Positions 1-6,104 of a DNA stretch of 6,176 nucleotides are shown here, one piece after another (the stretch's first letter is position 1; every line of letters starts with the position of its first letter). Source of the stretch: Chloroflexota bacterium (lineage in GTDB: Bacteria; Chloroflexota; Anaerolineae; UBA4142); contig JAMCQI010000052.1 in NCBI GenBank assembly GCA_023381515.1, positions 1 through 6,176 on the forward strand, given 5' to 3'. The notes beneath the pieces are model-generated. The model did not search any database. It saw only the letters and a program-made list of their open reading frames with translations, and had not been told where the DNA came from. Position numbers and translations under genes: made by a program.

Positions 1-30
1 GTTACCATACTTGATGCAGCAACCGGCTAG
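1..30 (+). pseudogene. Upstream fragment of the PBP reading frame, ending in an in-frame TAG
   Basis: Frame 1 reads V-T-I-L-D-A-A-T-G and then TAG at 28-30. It continues without a frame change as I-L-V-H-A-G-A-P-G-Y-D-P. Penicillin-binding transpeptidases carry a strand of the form vvlDpxTGeIlAmxsxPxyDP at this place, so the stop sits exactly where E, K, Q or G is usual. This shows that coding sequence continues to the left of the window and is interrupted by the stop. The remaining N-terminal part (membrane anchor and dimerisation or glycosyltransferase region) is outside the window and cannot be judged. Confidence 0.7.
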
Positions 31-33
31 ATC

Positions 34-1179
34 TTGGTGCATGCCGGAGCACCTGGCTATGACCCCGTCTGGGAGAGTAGTCGCATCGTGCTCGCGAACC
101 GGCAGCGAATAATTGATAACCCTGCCAATCACCCCGACATGACGGGGTCGGCGATTAAGATTGCGAGCAGCGGCGCCGGTTACCTCCTTTTTGGGGATGG
201 CACCGGACAACTGCTACCTCGATCGGTCAACTCTCTTGCGATTCGCCAAGCCTTTAGAAATGCCTATGGTGGCGCCATGCCTCCGGGCAACCTTGTTGAA
301 AACACATCAGACGCCAATGTTACGGCCGAGGGCGAACAGTACTTCTCGGCACATGGAGGACCTCGGCGGATCAACCGTGACTTCCTCAGGATTCTGGACT
401 CTGGCTTTTACGTTCTCCACATAAAGCCCGATAGTGACCAGGTCCTCTACGGAGACGAGGCGATTCGCAGCAAGCTGTACGAACATCTTGTCTATGGTGA
501 CGTCGCGGCGTACTTCGACACCACATCGAGTTACAGTTTCTTTCCTGAGCGCTCAAGACTGCCTCTCGCCGATGCTGACAGTCTTGGCCTCTTCCGGCAG
601 TATGCCATCGGCGAAAATGAAACGCGCTTCACTACTCTTCGTCTCGCGGCACTTCTGGATACCGTGACCACGGGCAGGCGAATGCGGCCCTTTATCGTTG
701 AGTCGGTATTCGATCCTGCTCTCCAGGTCGCGCGTCACCGCGTAACCGTCAAGCCGGCTGATGTCTTTACCGATCTTCGATCCGTTTTGCCTGACATCGA
801 AGGCGTTCAGACAGGCAATGATCGTCGAATGACTGAGGAGATGCGCAAATATCTTGAACTGGTCTGCACGCGTGGTCCCGGGCACACGGGTTGGTATTTG
901 AACGCCAACGGAAAACAGGTTTTCATGACCGAGGACAACCCGGCCACGACGGATGTACGAGAGGACATCACACGACGCGGGGGCTTGGGCAAGACGGGAA
1001 CGGCAGATTACGGAAAGCTCGACCCGTTTGATGACAGTGTTTTCGTCTATAAACAGGGACGCTACCTTATCGCTGTATGGCTGGAGCGCGCTGACGGGCC
1101 AGGCGTCATCCATCCAGCCCATGAAATCCTTAACGACTTACTGACGCTTATTCAGAAACTGGAGCCCCCGACGCCATGA
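34..1179 (+). CDS. Penicillin-binding protein transpeptidase domain (5' part cut off by an amber stop)
   Basis: This encodes the C-terminal transpeptidase (peptidoglycan D,D-cross-linking) domain of a PBP, which normally acts outside the cytoplasmic membrane. Numbering from the TTG at 34, the active-site S-x-x-K motif is S39-A-I-K42, preceded by G as usual. A-I-G-E-N-E at 191-196, followed by T-x-L-R-L-A, matches the aIGqgevxvTplqlA signature. K-T-G-T is at 320-323, followed by the final strand YLIAVWLE (344-351). No canonical S-x-N is clear; S64-V-N66 is too close to S39, and the DSGFY region (122-126) fits by position but lacks N. The TTG is only the first possible start after the TAG at 28-30. 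It has no good ribosome site and gives a protein without a signal or membrane anchor, so the true gene almost certainly began upstream. The stop overlaps the next start (ATGA), which implies co-translation. The domain call is firm; whether a working protein is made is doubtful. Confidence 0.8.
   Translation: MVHAGAPGYDPVWESSRIVLANRQRIIDNPANHPDMTGSAIKIASSGAGYLLFGDGTGQLLPRSVNSLAIRQAFRNAYGGAMPPGNLVENTSDANVTAEGEQYFSAHGGPRRINRDFLRILDSGFYVLHIKPDSDQVLYGDEAIRSKLYEHLVYGDVAAYFDTTSSYSFFPERSRLPLADADSLGLFRQYAIGENETRFTTLRLAALLDTVTTGRRMRPFIVESVFDPALQVARHRVTVKPADVFTDLRSVLPDIEGVQTGNDRRMTEEMRKYLELVCTRGPGHTGWYLNANGKQVFMTEDNPATTDVREDITRRGGLGKTGTADYGKLDPFDDSVFVYKQGRYLIAVWLERADGPGVIHPAHEILNDLLTLIQKLEPPTP
1161..1164 (+). 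promoter_or_regulatory. Ribosome binding site for the kinase-like/PP2C/LysM gene
   Basis: GGAG lies 11 bases before the ATG at 1176, inside the last codons of the PBP gene. Together with the four-base stop/start overlap it supports this ATG and suggests translational coupling, though the spacing is slightly long. Confidence 0.45.
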
Positions 1180-4100
1180 GAACAGCCGACGGATCCAGCG
1201 TTAGCGATGAGATTTGGGAAGCGTCCCGGGTGGGCTTTGCCACCTTGGAGGAGAGCCGCGATCATAAGGCGCAGTTCGCAAAGTTCTATTGGTTTCCAAA
1301 TGCTCGCGAGCCGGTCGCGCTCATAAAAGTCTTCTCCGGTGACGTAGGCCGCGAACTCCACAGAATCGAGAGCGCCGCTTTTCAGGCATTGCGCACGACC
1401 GGTCGCGTCGGTGTCGTTATTGCGGACTCGGCGGCACACCGAGAGAACCTGGATGCCACTGTTGGCCCCTGTTACCTGGCCAAAAAGTATTATCCCGTGT
1501 CCTTGGCGCAGGTCCTAAGGACATCCTCAGCTCTCCGCCGGCTCGATGTCGCTGTTCAGTTCATTGACATCGCGAAAGCCTTTTTGGAGCGTGGCTGGCG
1601 GGACCTTGACTGGCGTCTCGAAAATGATGTTGTTGATGGCAGCACTGTTCTGCGGATAGATCTCGACTGGGCGCTAGAGTTCAGGGATCCGATGCACCAG
1701 AAAGCGATGGTGGACGATCCCCGGTTCTTCTCGGCGGCGGATGCACGTGTACTTGCCTCGTATCGAACGGTGCTACTAGAGGTTGTCCAGTCGTCGGAAG
1801 CACTCGAAGTGACAAGCCTCGCCATTCGGCTCGCACATTGGGTCTTTGTGGACGAAAACAGCCAATCAGCTTTGGCGACATTCGTCGGAGAGTTACAGGT
1901 GCCCGAAAGCGTTCGGGCGAAGGACAAGCCGCTAGGCCGCGGTGGCCGGTTCTTGGACCGTCTTTCCCAGATTAGCGGGAGGATACTGAAATCTGATTCC
2001 GGTACGGCGAAGCACCCGGGCCTACAGGTCGGTGCGGCAGCGGACAGCGCGCGAAAAGGAGATCAGCGTCGTTTAAGGGAGCAGTGGATGTCGTTCTGCC
2101 GCAATGCCGGCATGAGCCGATCGGGAAACGGCATCGGCTTCGCTGCTGACGAGCTCGACCTTCTCTCAGGTCTACTGTTCCACCTCATCAGCAATGTCGA
2201 TCACGGGTTCTCGCTCGCTGATTTCAAGAATAGTTTACTTATGCTGAGTACCGCCATGATTCAGGCTCGGGCGCGGCTGGAGAGCGGTCCGGTTCGTTCG
2301 GCAAGCGAGGTTAGGGTGCGACCTTCGGGCGAGAGCGAGATATTTGAGCTTAGTCGCTTCTGCGCGACGCTCGACAGCCGGCCCGCGCAGAGTTGCCCGG
2401 GTGTTCCGGCGCTGCCTCACGTTCCACCGCCTCAGATGGCGGTAACGGTCAGTTGCCTGGCCCGCGGTGAGCACTGGGCTGCCACGAGCAAGCCACGCGG
2501 ACGTCCGTCCGAAGATCGAACGTTTGTATTCAAGAGTGACACACTCGCCGTGGCAGCCGTCGTGGATGGCGTCTCTTCTGCATCGGGCCATGCCGCTGCG
2601 GAAATCGCATATATTGAGCTATCCCAGTGGTGCAAGACTGTGGGCGCCGGTGATCCTGAATCGGCATCCAAGGAACTTGAACAGCTTTTCTATAAAGTAA
2701 ACGCCGCTCTGATTGCGGCCTACAAGCAATCCGGAAAGCCGCATCAAGCCGTGCTTACCGTCGCACTGGTTTTATTTCAGCGTGACGGCTGTGTTGGTCT
2801 GGTCGGCCAAGCTGGCGACGCTCAGTGTCTAATTCTGAAGCCGGACGGCATAACAGCTCTGTCTACGAAGGCTTGGGTCACCGGATGCTTGGGTGCAAAA
2901 GAGAAGATGGGTAGCGCTGATATACGCTTCCACCGATTGTCTCTTCGTGACGCGTCAGGCAAATACCGCATCCGCGTGTTTTCGGACGGCGTAGGAGAGT
3001 GGGGGACGGAGCGCATTAGAGCTGTGGCGAGCATAGATGATCTCGTGAACGAAGCTGCTACCTGGCCTGAACTGCCCGACCGGCCTGTTGGTTACGACGA
3101 TTGGTCCGTCGCCGGCTTAGATATTGCGATCACAATTGCGTTCGCGTCAGCAGCGGAAATCGCGGAGGTCCTCGTAGACGCTCAGGCAGCCGCCGAAGAG
3201 CAGAGTGACGTCGCCGTGTTGAAGAAGGTTCTCACGCTCCAACCCGCACAGTTTGGGATCTCGGCACGATGTCGGACTGCTTGGCGGGATCTTTTGAAAA
3301 TCACCCACCATGAAGAGACCGCCGTGTTGCGGTTTTTCGCGGAGGCTATCCGAGGAGCAGATTGCAATCAGATGACGATAGAGAGTCAGCGGGGGAATGT
3401 GGCCGCCGCGCCGAGAAGGGGCGCGGAGTCGTCGCAAGCACCGGCCTGTGTCTGCCGGGCCCCAGCTACAGCGGACCGGTGGTTCGCGCCGGCGATAATC
3501 GAGAACGACGGCTCCGATCAAATAGTCGTGTTGGAGCACTCGGAGTTCCGAGAAGACGTAGTGGTGGCGACGCTGCCCTATGCTTTGCGGGATTTCGAAG
3601 AGAGCCGAGTACAAATGCTGAAGTCCAACGCGGCGAGGTTTACCACTGTCGATCAGGCGCGGGAATGGGTCCGGGATGCACAACGGCATCGTGCGCGTAT
3701 TTTGCCCGCTTGGCTTGGTAGACACCGCCTCGCCCTAACGGGAGTGTTGACGGCCGCTGCAATTGCGATTGGAGGCGCGGCTGTGTACTGGCACAATAAG
3801 GATCGCACACCCGTCGAGAGCTTCCTCGTAGTTCAGGAAGGAGCTCAATTGGTTATCAGGCAAGTCTCAGGAGGGCCGAGACCCGCAACGAGTACTCGGT
3901 TTTCTGGCACGCTGCAGCCGGGCGCCCTGCCCAGGACGTTTGGTTCGCTCGAGGCGGCGATCGCTTTCGTCAGTGGCGTTTCCGGCGTCATAGCACGCGA
4001 GGGCCATGACGAAGCCGCGCAGCCTGCGAAGAACAACCCCGCAGAGGGCGATTTTGCGATCGTGCAGGCCGGGGATTCACTGTATAAAATGGCACAGCGT

Positions 4101-4220
4101 TACGGCACGACGCCCCGGCTCCTGACTGAGCTCAATCCGCAAATCGATTGGGCGAAACTCCGGCCTAAGCAACGGGTGAGGGTTAAAGACTCGACGCAGG
4201 GAAACAACAGCAACCGCTGA
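1176..4220 (+). CDS. Kinase-like / PP2C phosphatase / transmembrane / LysM fusion protein
   Basis: A 1014-residue predicted membrane signalling protein. Residues ~10-225 resemble a protein kinase fold: VALIKVF with K51 (strand-3 lysine), E60 or E65 in the next helix, W-R-D-L-D (D143) in place of H-R-D-x-K, N150, and R-I-D-L-D-W-A (D162) in place of DFG. The glycine loop is not evident. Residues ~422-658 are a PP2C (PPM) phosphatase with the metal-binding acids in place: S-E-D447, V-V-D464-G, A-G-D-A at 546-549, S-D604-G and D641-D-W-S. Residues ~290-400 and 660-840 match nothing I recognise. A single membrane helix spans ~852-872 after an R/H-rich stretch, which predicts a cytoplasmic N-terminus. 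Residues ~958-1003 form a LysM domain (VQAGDSLYKMAQRYG, then ELNP and LRPKQRVRV), which binds peptidoglycan outside the membrane. The ATG overlaps the PBP stop. I infer a wall-sensing regulator of the neighbouring PBP or of other wall proteins. The phosphatase and LysM calls are strong; kinase activity is uncertain. Confidence 0.85.
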   Translation: MRTADGSSVSDEIWEASRVGFATLEESRDHKAQFAKFYWFPNAREPVALIKVFSGDVGRELHRIESAAFQALRTTGRVGVVIADSAAHRENLDATVGPCYLAKKYYPVSLAQVLRTSSALRRLDVAVQFIDIAKAFLERGWRDLDWRLENDVVDGSTVLRIDLDWALEFRDPMHQKAMVDDPRFFSAADARVLASYRTVLLEVVQSSEALEVTSLAIRLAHWVFVDENSQSALATFVGELQVPESVRAKDKPLGRGGRFLDRLSQISGRILKSDSGTAKHPGLQVGAAADSARKGDQRRLREQWMSFCRNAGMSRSGNGIGFAADELDLLSGLLFHLISNVDHGFSLADFKNSLLMLSTAMIQARARLESGPVRSASEVRVRPSGESEIFELSRFCATLDSRPAQSCPGVPALPHVPPPQMAVTVSCLARGEHWAATSKPRGRPSEDRTFVFKSDTLAVAAVVDGVSSASGHAAAEIAYIELSQWCKTVGAGDPESASKELEQLFYKVNAALIAAYKQSGKPHQAVLTVALVLFQRDGCVGLVGQAGDAQCLILKPDGITALSTKAWVTGCLGAKEKMGSADIRFHRLSLRDASGKYRIRVFSDGVGEWGTERIRAVASIDDLVNEAATWPELPDRPVGYDDWSVAGLDIAITIAFASAAEIAEVLVDAQAAAEEQSDVAVLKKVLTLQPAQFGISARCRTAWRDLLKITHHEETAVLRFFAEAIRGADCNQMTIESQRGNVAAAPRRGAESSQAPACVCRAPATADRWFAPAIIENDGSDQIVVLEHSEFREDVVVATLPYALRDFEESRVQMLKSNAARFTTVDQAREWVRDAQRHRARILPAWLGRHRLALTGVLTAAAIAIGGAAVYWHNKDRTPVESFLVVQEGAQLVIRQVSGGPRPATSTRFSGTLQPGALPRTFGSLEAAIAFVSGVSGVIAREGHDEAAQPAKNNPAEGDFAIVQAGDSLYKMAQRYGTTPRLLTELNPQIDWAKLRPKQRVRVKDSTQGNNSNR

Positions 4221-4461
4221 AGGCAGCTGCCATATTCAGCCTGCCCGGCGAGTTCGTGTACGACCGGCAGCGGCGACGCTGGACTACGCTGAAGCCGTAA
4301 TCATGTCAGAGCGCTGGTAGGGTGCGAAATTCCCGTATGCTTGCCGCAACTCGGTTTCCTGCCGAGCGGGGCGTCCGCGCTGACTGCGGTCAGCTACAAG
4401 AGGTAGCTGACCTGACTGGATCCGGCATCGACACTTGAGGCTCAAAAGAGTCGAATCGCCA
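4221..4461. other. Gap between convergent genes, with hairpins
   Basis: These 241 bases separate two genes that end facing each other, so no promoter is required here. The visible structure is the palindrome GGCAGCTGCC at 4222-4231, a 5-bp hairpin CTCGG/CCGAG (4350-4354 with 4362-4366), the larger hairpin listed separately, and TTGAG/CTCAA around one central base at 4435-4445. I found no supported gene. The minus-strand open frame across 4284-4517 runs into the TerB-like gene in another frame and resembles no protein I know. Confidence 0.6.
4388..4412. terminator. Perfect 10-bp inverted repeat, possible bidirectional terminator or mRNA-end hairpin
   Basis: GGTCAGCTAC (4388-4397) pairs perfectly with GTAGCTGACC (4403-4412) across the loop AAGAG. 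It lies between the 3' ends of two convergent genes, where a hairpin serving both transcripts is expected. Neither side has a T-run, so it is not a classical intrinsic terminator. It could instead protect RNA 3' ends, bind a protein, or be a dispersed repeat. An overlapping alternative pairs GCTGAC (4379-4384) with GTCAGC (4389-4394). Confidence 0.4.
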
Positions 4462-5076
4462 TCATGGCTCGCCGAGTTCCCGGCTAACCTGGATGACGGC
4501 CTCGTGGTGTGTCGCATCGAGTTCCATCGTTAACTGCTTCAGCACCATCTCTTCCTCTCGAGACATTCGCGATCCCAAACCGAGGAAACCTCCCGACGCC
4601 GATGCGATCCGAGTGCAATACCACACAAGGTCGCGATGCAGGGACTGCGCCTCTAACCTCGGCCGGTCCCCGATTATCGCCTTTATTCCACGTAGGCACG
4701 TTTTGAAGAAGCGATCCGACGGACGTTTATCCAACCATGCGTGCAGGCGCTCTTGAGCAACGCCGCCCTCCTTTACGCCGTGCAAGCGTGCAATTTCCAG
4801 AACCTTGTCACGCTCGCTTGGGCTCACGTTTCCGTCGGACCAAGCGACTTGAATCAGAGGCACGAGATACAGCACCCGGAAGGTGTCGATATCGAAACCG
4901 GCGTCCGACAGTTCTCGAACAAGGTCCTGATCCCGGATACCGAACGCTTCCATCAACCGGACGGTCTGAGCCTGCCGCTCCGACTGACGACGCATCTCTT
5001 CCATCCGCATCTGTTCCTGTTTCAGAAAATACTGATCTTCACGGTTGCGTCTGATGTCCCTGGTTACGTCTTCCAT
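4462..5076 (-). CDS. TerB-like domain protein with N-terminal charged coiled coil
   Basis: A 204-residue predicted cytoplasmic protein with no signal or membrane segment. Residues ~8-40 are very rich in R, E, Q and M, a likely coiled coil. Residues ~66-105 carry the TerB-type helical signature LIQVAWSDGNVSPSERDKV, the same class of motif as in tellurite-resistance TerB and the DjlA N-terminus, where the acidic residues of the DG-x-[VI]-S-x-x-E segment may bind metal. Residues ~154-186 look like a second, diverged half: IASASGGFLGLGSRMSREEE, again an acidic S-x-E-E helix start. I chose the ATG at 5076 because AGGAGG sits 8 bases upstream. A GTG at 5112 would add 12 residues and overlap the stop of the upstream protease gene by four bases, but lacks such a site. 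It is probably co-transcribed with the M48 gene 32 bases upstream. TerB-like proteins have varied, mostly unknown roles; nothing here shows tellurite resistance. Confidence 0.7.
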   Translation of the reverse strand: MEDVTRDIRRNREDQYFLKQEQMRMEEMRRQSERQAQTVRLMEAFGIRDQDLVRELSDAGFDIDTFRVLYLVPLIQVAWSDGNVSPSERDKVLEIARLHGVKEGGVAQERLHAWLDKRPSDRFFKTCLRGIKAIIGDRPRLEAQSLHRDLVWYCTRIASASGGFLGLGSRMSREEEMVLKQLTMELDATHHEAVIQVSRELGEP

Positions 5077-5084
5077 TGTCTCTT

Positions 5085-5090
5085 CCTCCT
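5085..5090 (-). promoter_or_regulatory. Strong Shine-Dalgarno of the TerB-like gene
   Basis: On the minus strand this reads AGGAGG, a perfect anti-16S match, 8 bases before the ATG at 5076. It decides the start in favour of 5076 over the in-frame GTG at 5112 and allows independent initiation downstream of the protease gene. Confidence 0.75.
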
Positions 5091-5108
5091 GAATCGGGAT
5101 CCCGTGTT

Positions 5109-6104
5109 TCACAGACCGCCGCTGCTTGTCTGCCGTCTCAATGTCGGCCGCTCATCTTGCACTGGCTCGCCCTGCTCGCCGGTGCCGGACTCCTCGGCTA
5201 TTACTGGGCCTTGGCCCGTTCGACGCAGCACCGGAGCCGACTCACCGTTCGGACCCGCTTTCCGCCGGGCCACCATCTGCTGGAGCCTTCCCTTGACTTG
5301 GTTGAACTCCGATGTCGTCACTACGTATTGGGGCTGGCCTCGGAGTAACTCCTGAATGTCCGTCTGGGTATTCTTGAGTCGCTCCGACGTCACCGGATGT
5401 GACCGGAACAACTCCGCCATCGTGCCCGGCTTGTCTCTTTCCATCGCCTCGAGTTTCTCGAAGAAGTCAACCATTGCAGCCGGGTCATAGCCGGCCTTGT
5501 AGAGATATTGCAGCCCCAAGAGGTCGGCTTCCCGCTCGAAGTTCCGGGAGTACTTCAGGAAGGTGAGCGGCACTGCCAGACCCGCAGCCTGGCGCGCCGC
5601 ATAGCCACCCCAGCCGCCCATGAAAATGAGCGGTATGGACGCCAAGTTCGCGATCTGGCCTCGAGATGCCTGACGTGTCCCGTGCCGGGCCGCAACGTGC
5701 GCGAGTTCGTGCGCGAGGACGCCCGCTACCTCCGCCTCGCTATCGGCCTTGAGCAGGAGGCCGGTATGGACGAAGACGAAGCCCCCCGGCAGCGCGAAGG
5801 CGTTTACCTGCGGGTCGTCGACGATCTTGATCGTAACCGGCACGGTGACGTCGGAATTGCGCGCCAGGTTCTGTCCGATCCGGTTGACGTACTCCGAGAT
5901 TACCGGGTCGTCGACCATCTTTGCCTGACGTTCCACCTGGCTGGCCAACTGACGGCCCAGGGCGATTTCATCCTCGAGCGAGTAGAAGTTCATCCCTTTG
6001 CCGACATTTCGGTTGCCGATCTGTTCCGGGTCTTTTCGCGCATCCTTAGCCGACGCTGGCGAGGCCATCGCCACAGCTGCAGGTGAGGTGTATGCGCGTT
6101 TCAA
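5109..6104 (-). CDS. M48 family zinc metalloprotease (BepA/YfgC-like, no TPR region)
   Basis: A 331-residue M48 peptidase. Zinc site: H132-E-L-A-H136 with catalytic E133, and third ligand E192 in FEREADLLG. The family's NAFALPGGFVFVHTGLL strand (101-117) and S-H-P motif (235-237) are also present. Hydrophobic stretches flank the zinc helices (~151-182). In Gram-negative bacteria such proteins, e.g. BepA, work in the periplasm on outer-membrane protein assembly and turnover; that role is inferred here. The TPR domain of BepA is missing; instead there is a short conserved-looking segment (~258-280) and a polar tail with two P-x-L-R-R motifs (291-295, 320-324). The N-terminus is uncertain: the first start in this frame is TTG at 6104, giving a short Ala-rich stretch ending S-P-A-S-A before K20, a plausible signal-peptidase site but with a weak hydrophobic core. 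An ATG at 6068 would remove it. A better-placed ATG at 6141 is in another frame. The TerB-like gene follows after 32 bases. The enzyme family is certain; the start is not. Confidence 0.9.
   Translation of the reverse strand: MKRAYTSPAAVAMASPASAKDARKDPEQIGNRNVGKGMNFYSLEDEIALGRQLASQVERQAKMVDDPVISEYVNRIGQNLARNSDVTVPVTIKIVDDPQVNAFALPGGFVFVHTGLLLKADSEAEVAGVLAHELAHVAARHGTRQASRGQIANLASIPLIFMGGWGGYAARQAAGLAVPLTFLKYSRNFEREADLLGLQYLYKAGYDPAAMVDFFEKLEAMERDKPGTMAELFRSHPVTSERLKNTQTDIQELLRGQPQYVVTTSEFNQVKGRLQQMVARRKAGPNGESAPVLRRTGQGPVIAEESGTGEQGEPVQDERPTLRRQTSSGGL

Noticed and set aside
553..1122. Long minus-strand open frame (189 codons) opposite the PBP gene
   Set aside because: No recognisable domain, and the plus strand carries clear PBP motifs in the same place; this is an antisense shadow.
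1176..1900. Module as a TerY-P type or phage-defence kinase/phosphatase system
   Set aside because: No vWA, FHA or nuclease partner is visible, and LysM plus PBP point to the cell wall; sequence left of the window could change this.
3147..3725. Minus-strand open frame of 192 codons
   Set aside because: Lies opposite the 1014-residue fusion gene, has no recognisable protein pattern and no good ribosome site.
4187..4300. Open frame running out of the fusion gene's end, finishing GEFVYDRQRRRWTT and TAA at 4298-4300
   Set aside because: No start codon with a ribosome site and only 38 codons; a gene remnant is possible but not supportable.
4388..4412. Hairpin as an integron attC site or mobile-element end
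   Set aside because: No R-box/L-box core sites, no integrase or transposase, and no target duplication seen.
4284..4517. Minus-strand 77-codon open frame in the intergenic gap
   Set aside because: Overlaps the 3' end of the TerB-like gene, starts inside it and matches no family; probably chance.
4741..5355. Plus-strand open frame of 204 codons
   Set aside because: Covers the antisense of both minus-strand genes and their junction; the Shine-Dalgarno and TerB motifs show the minus strand is coding.
5508..6086. Plus-strand open frame of 192 codons
   Set aside because: Opposite the zinc-binding region of the M48 gene; composition is R/E-rich as expected for a shadow of a GC-rich gene.
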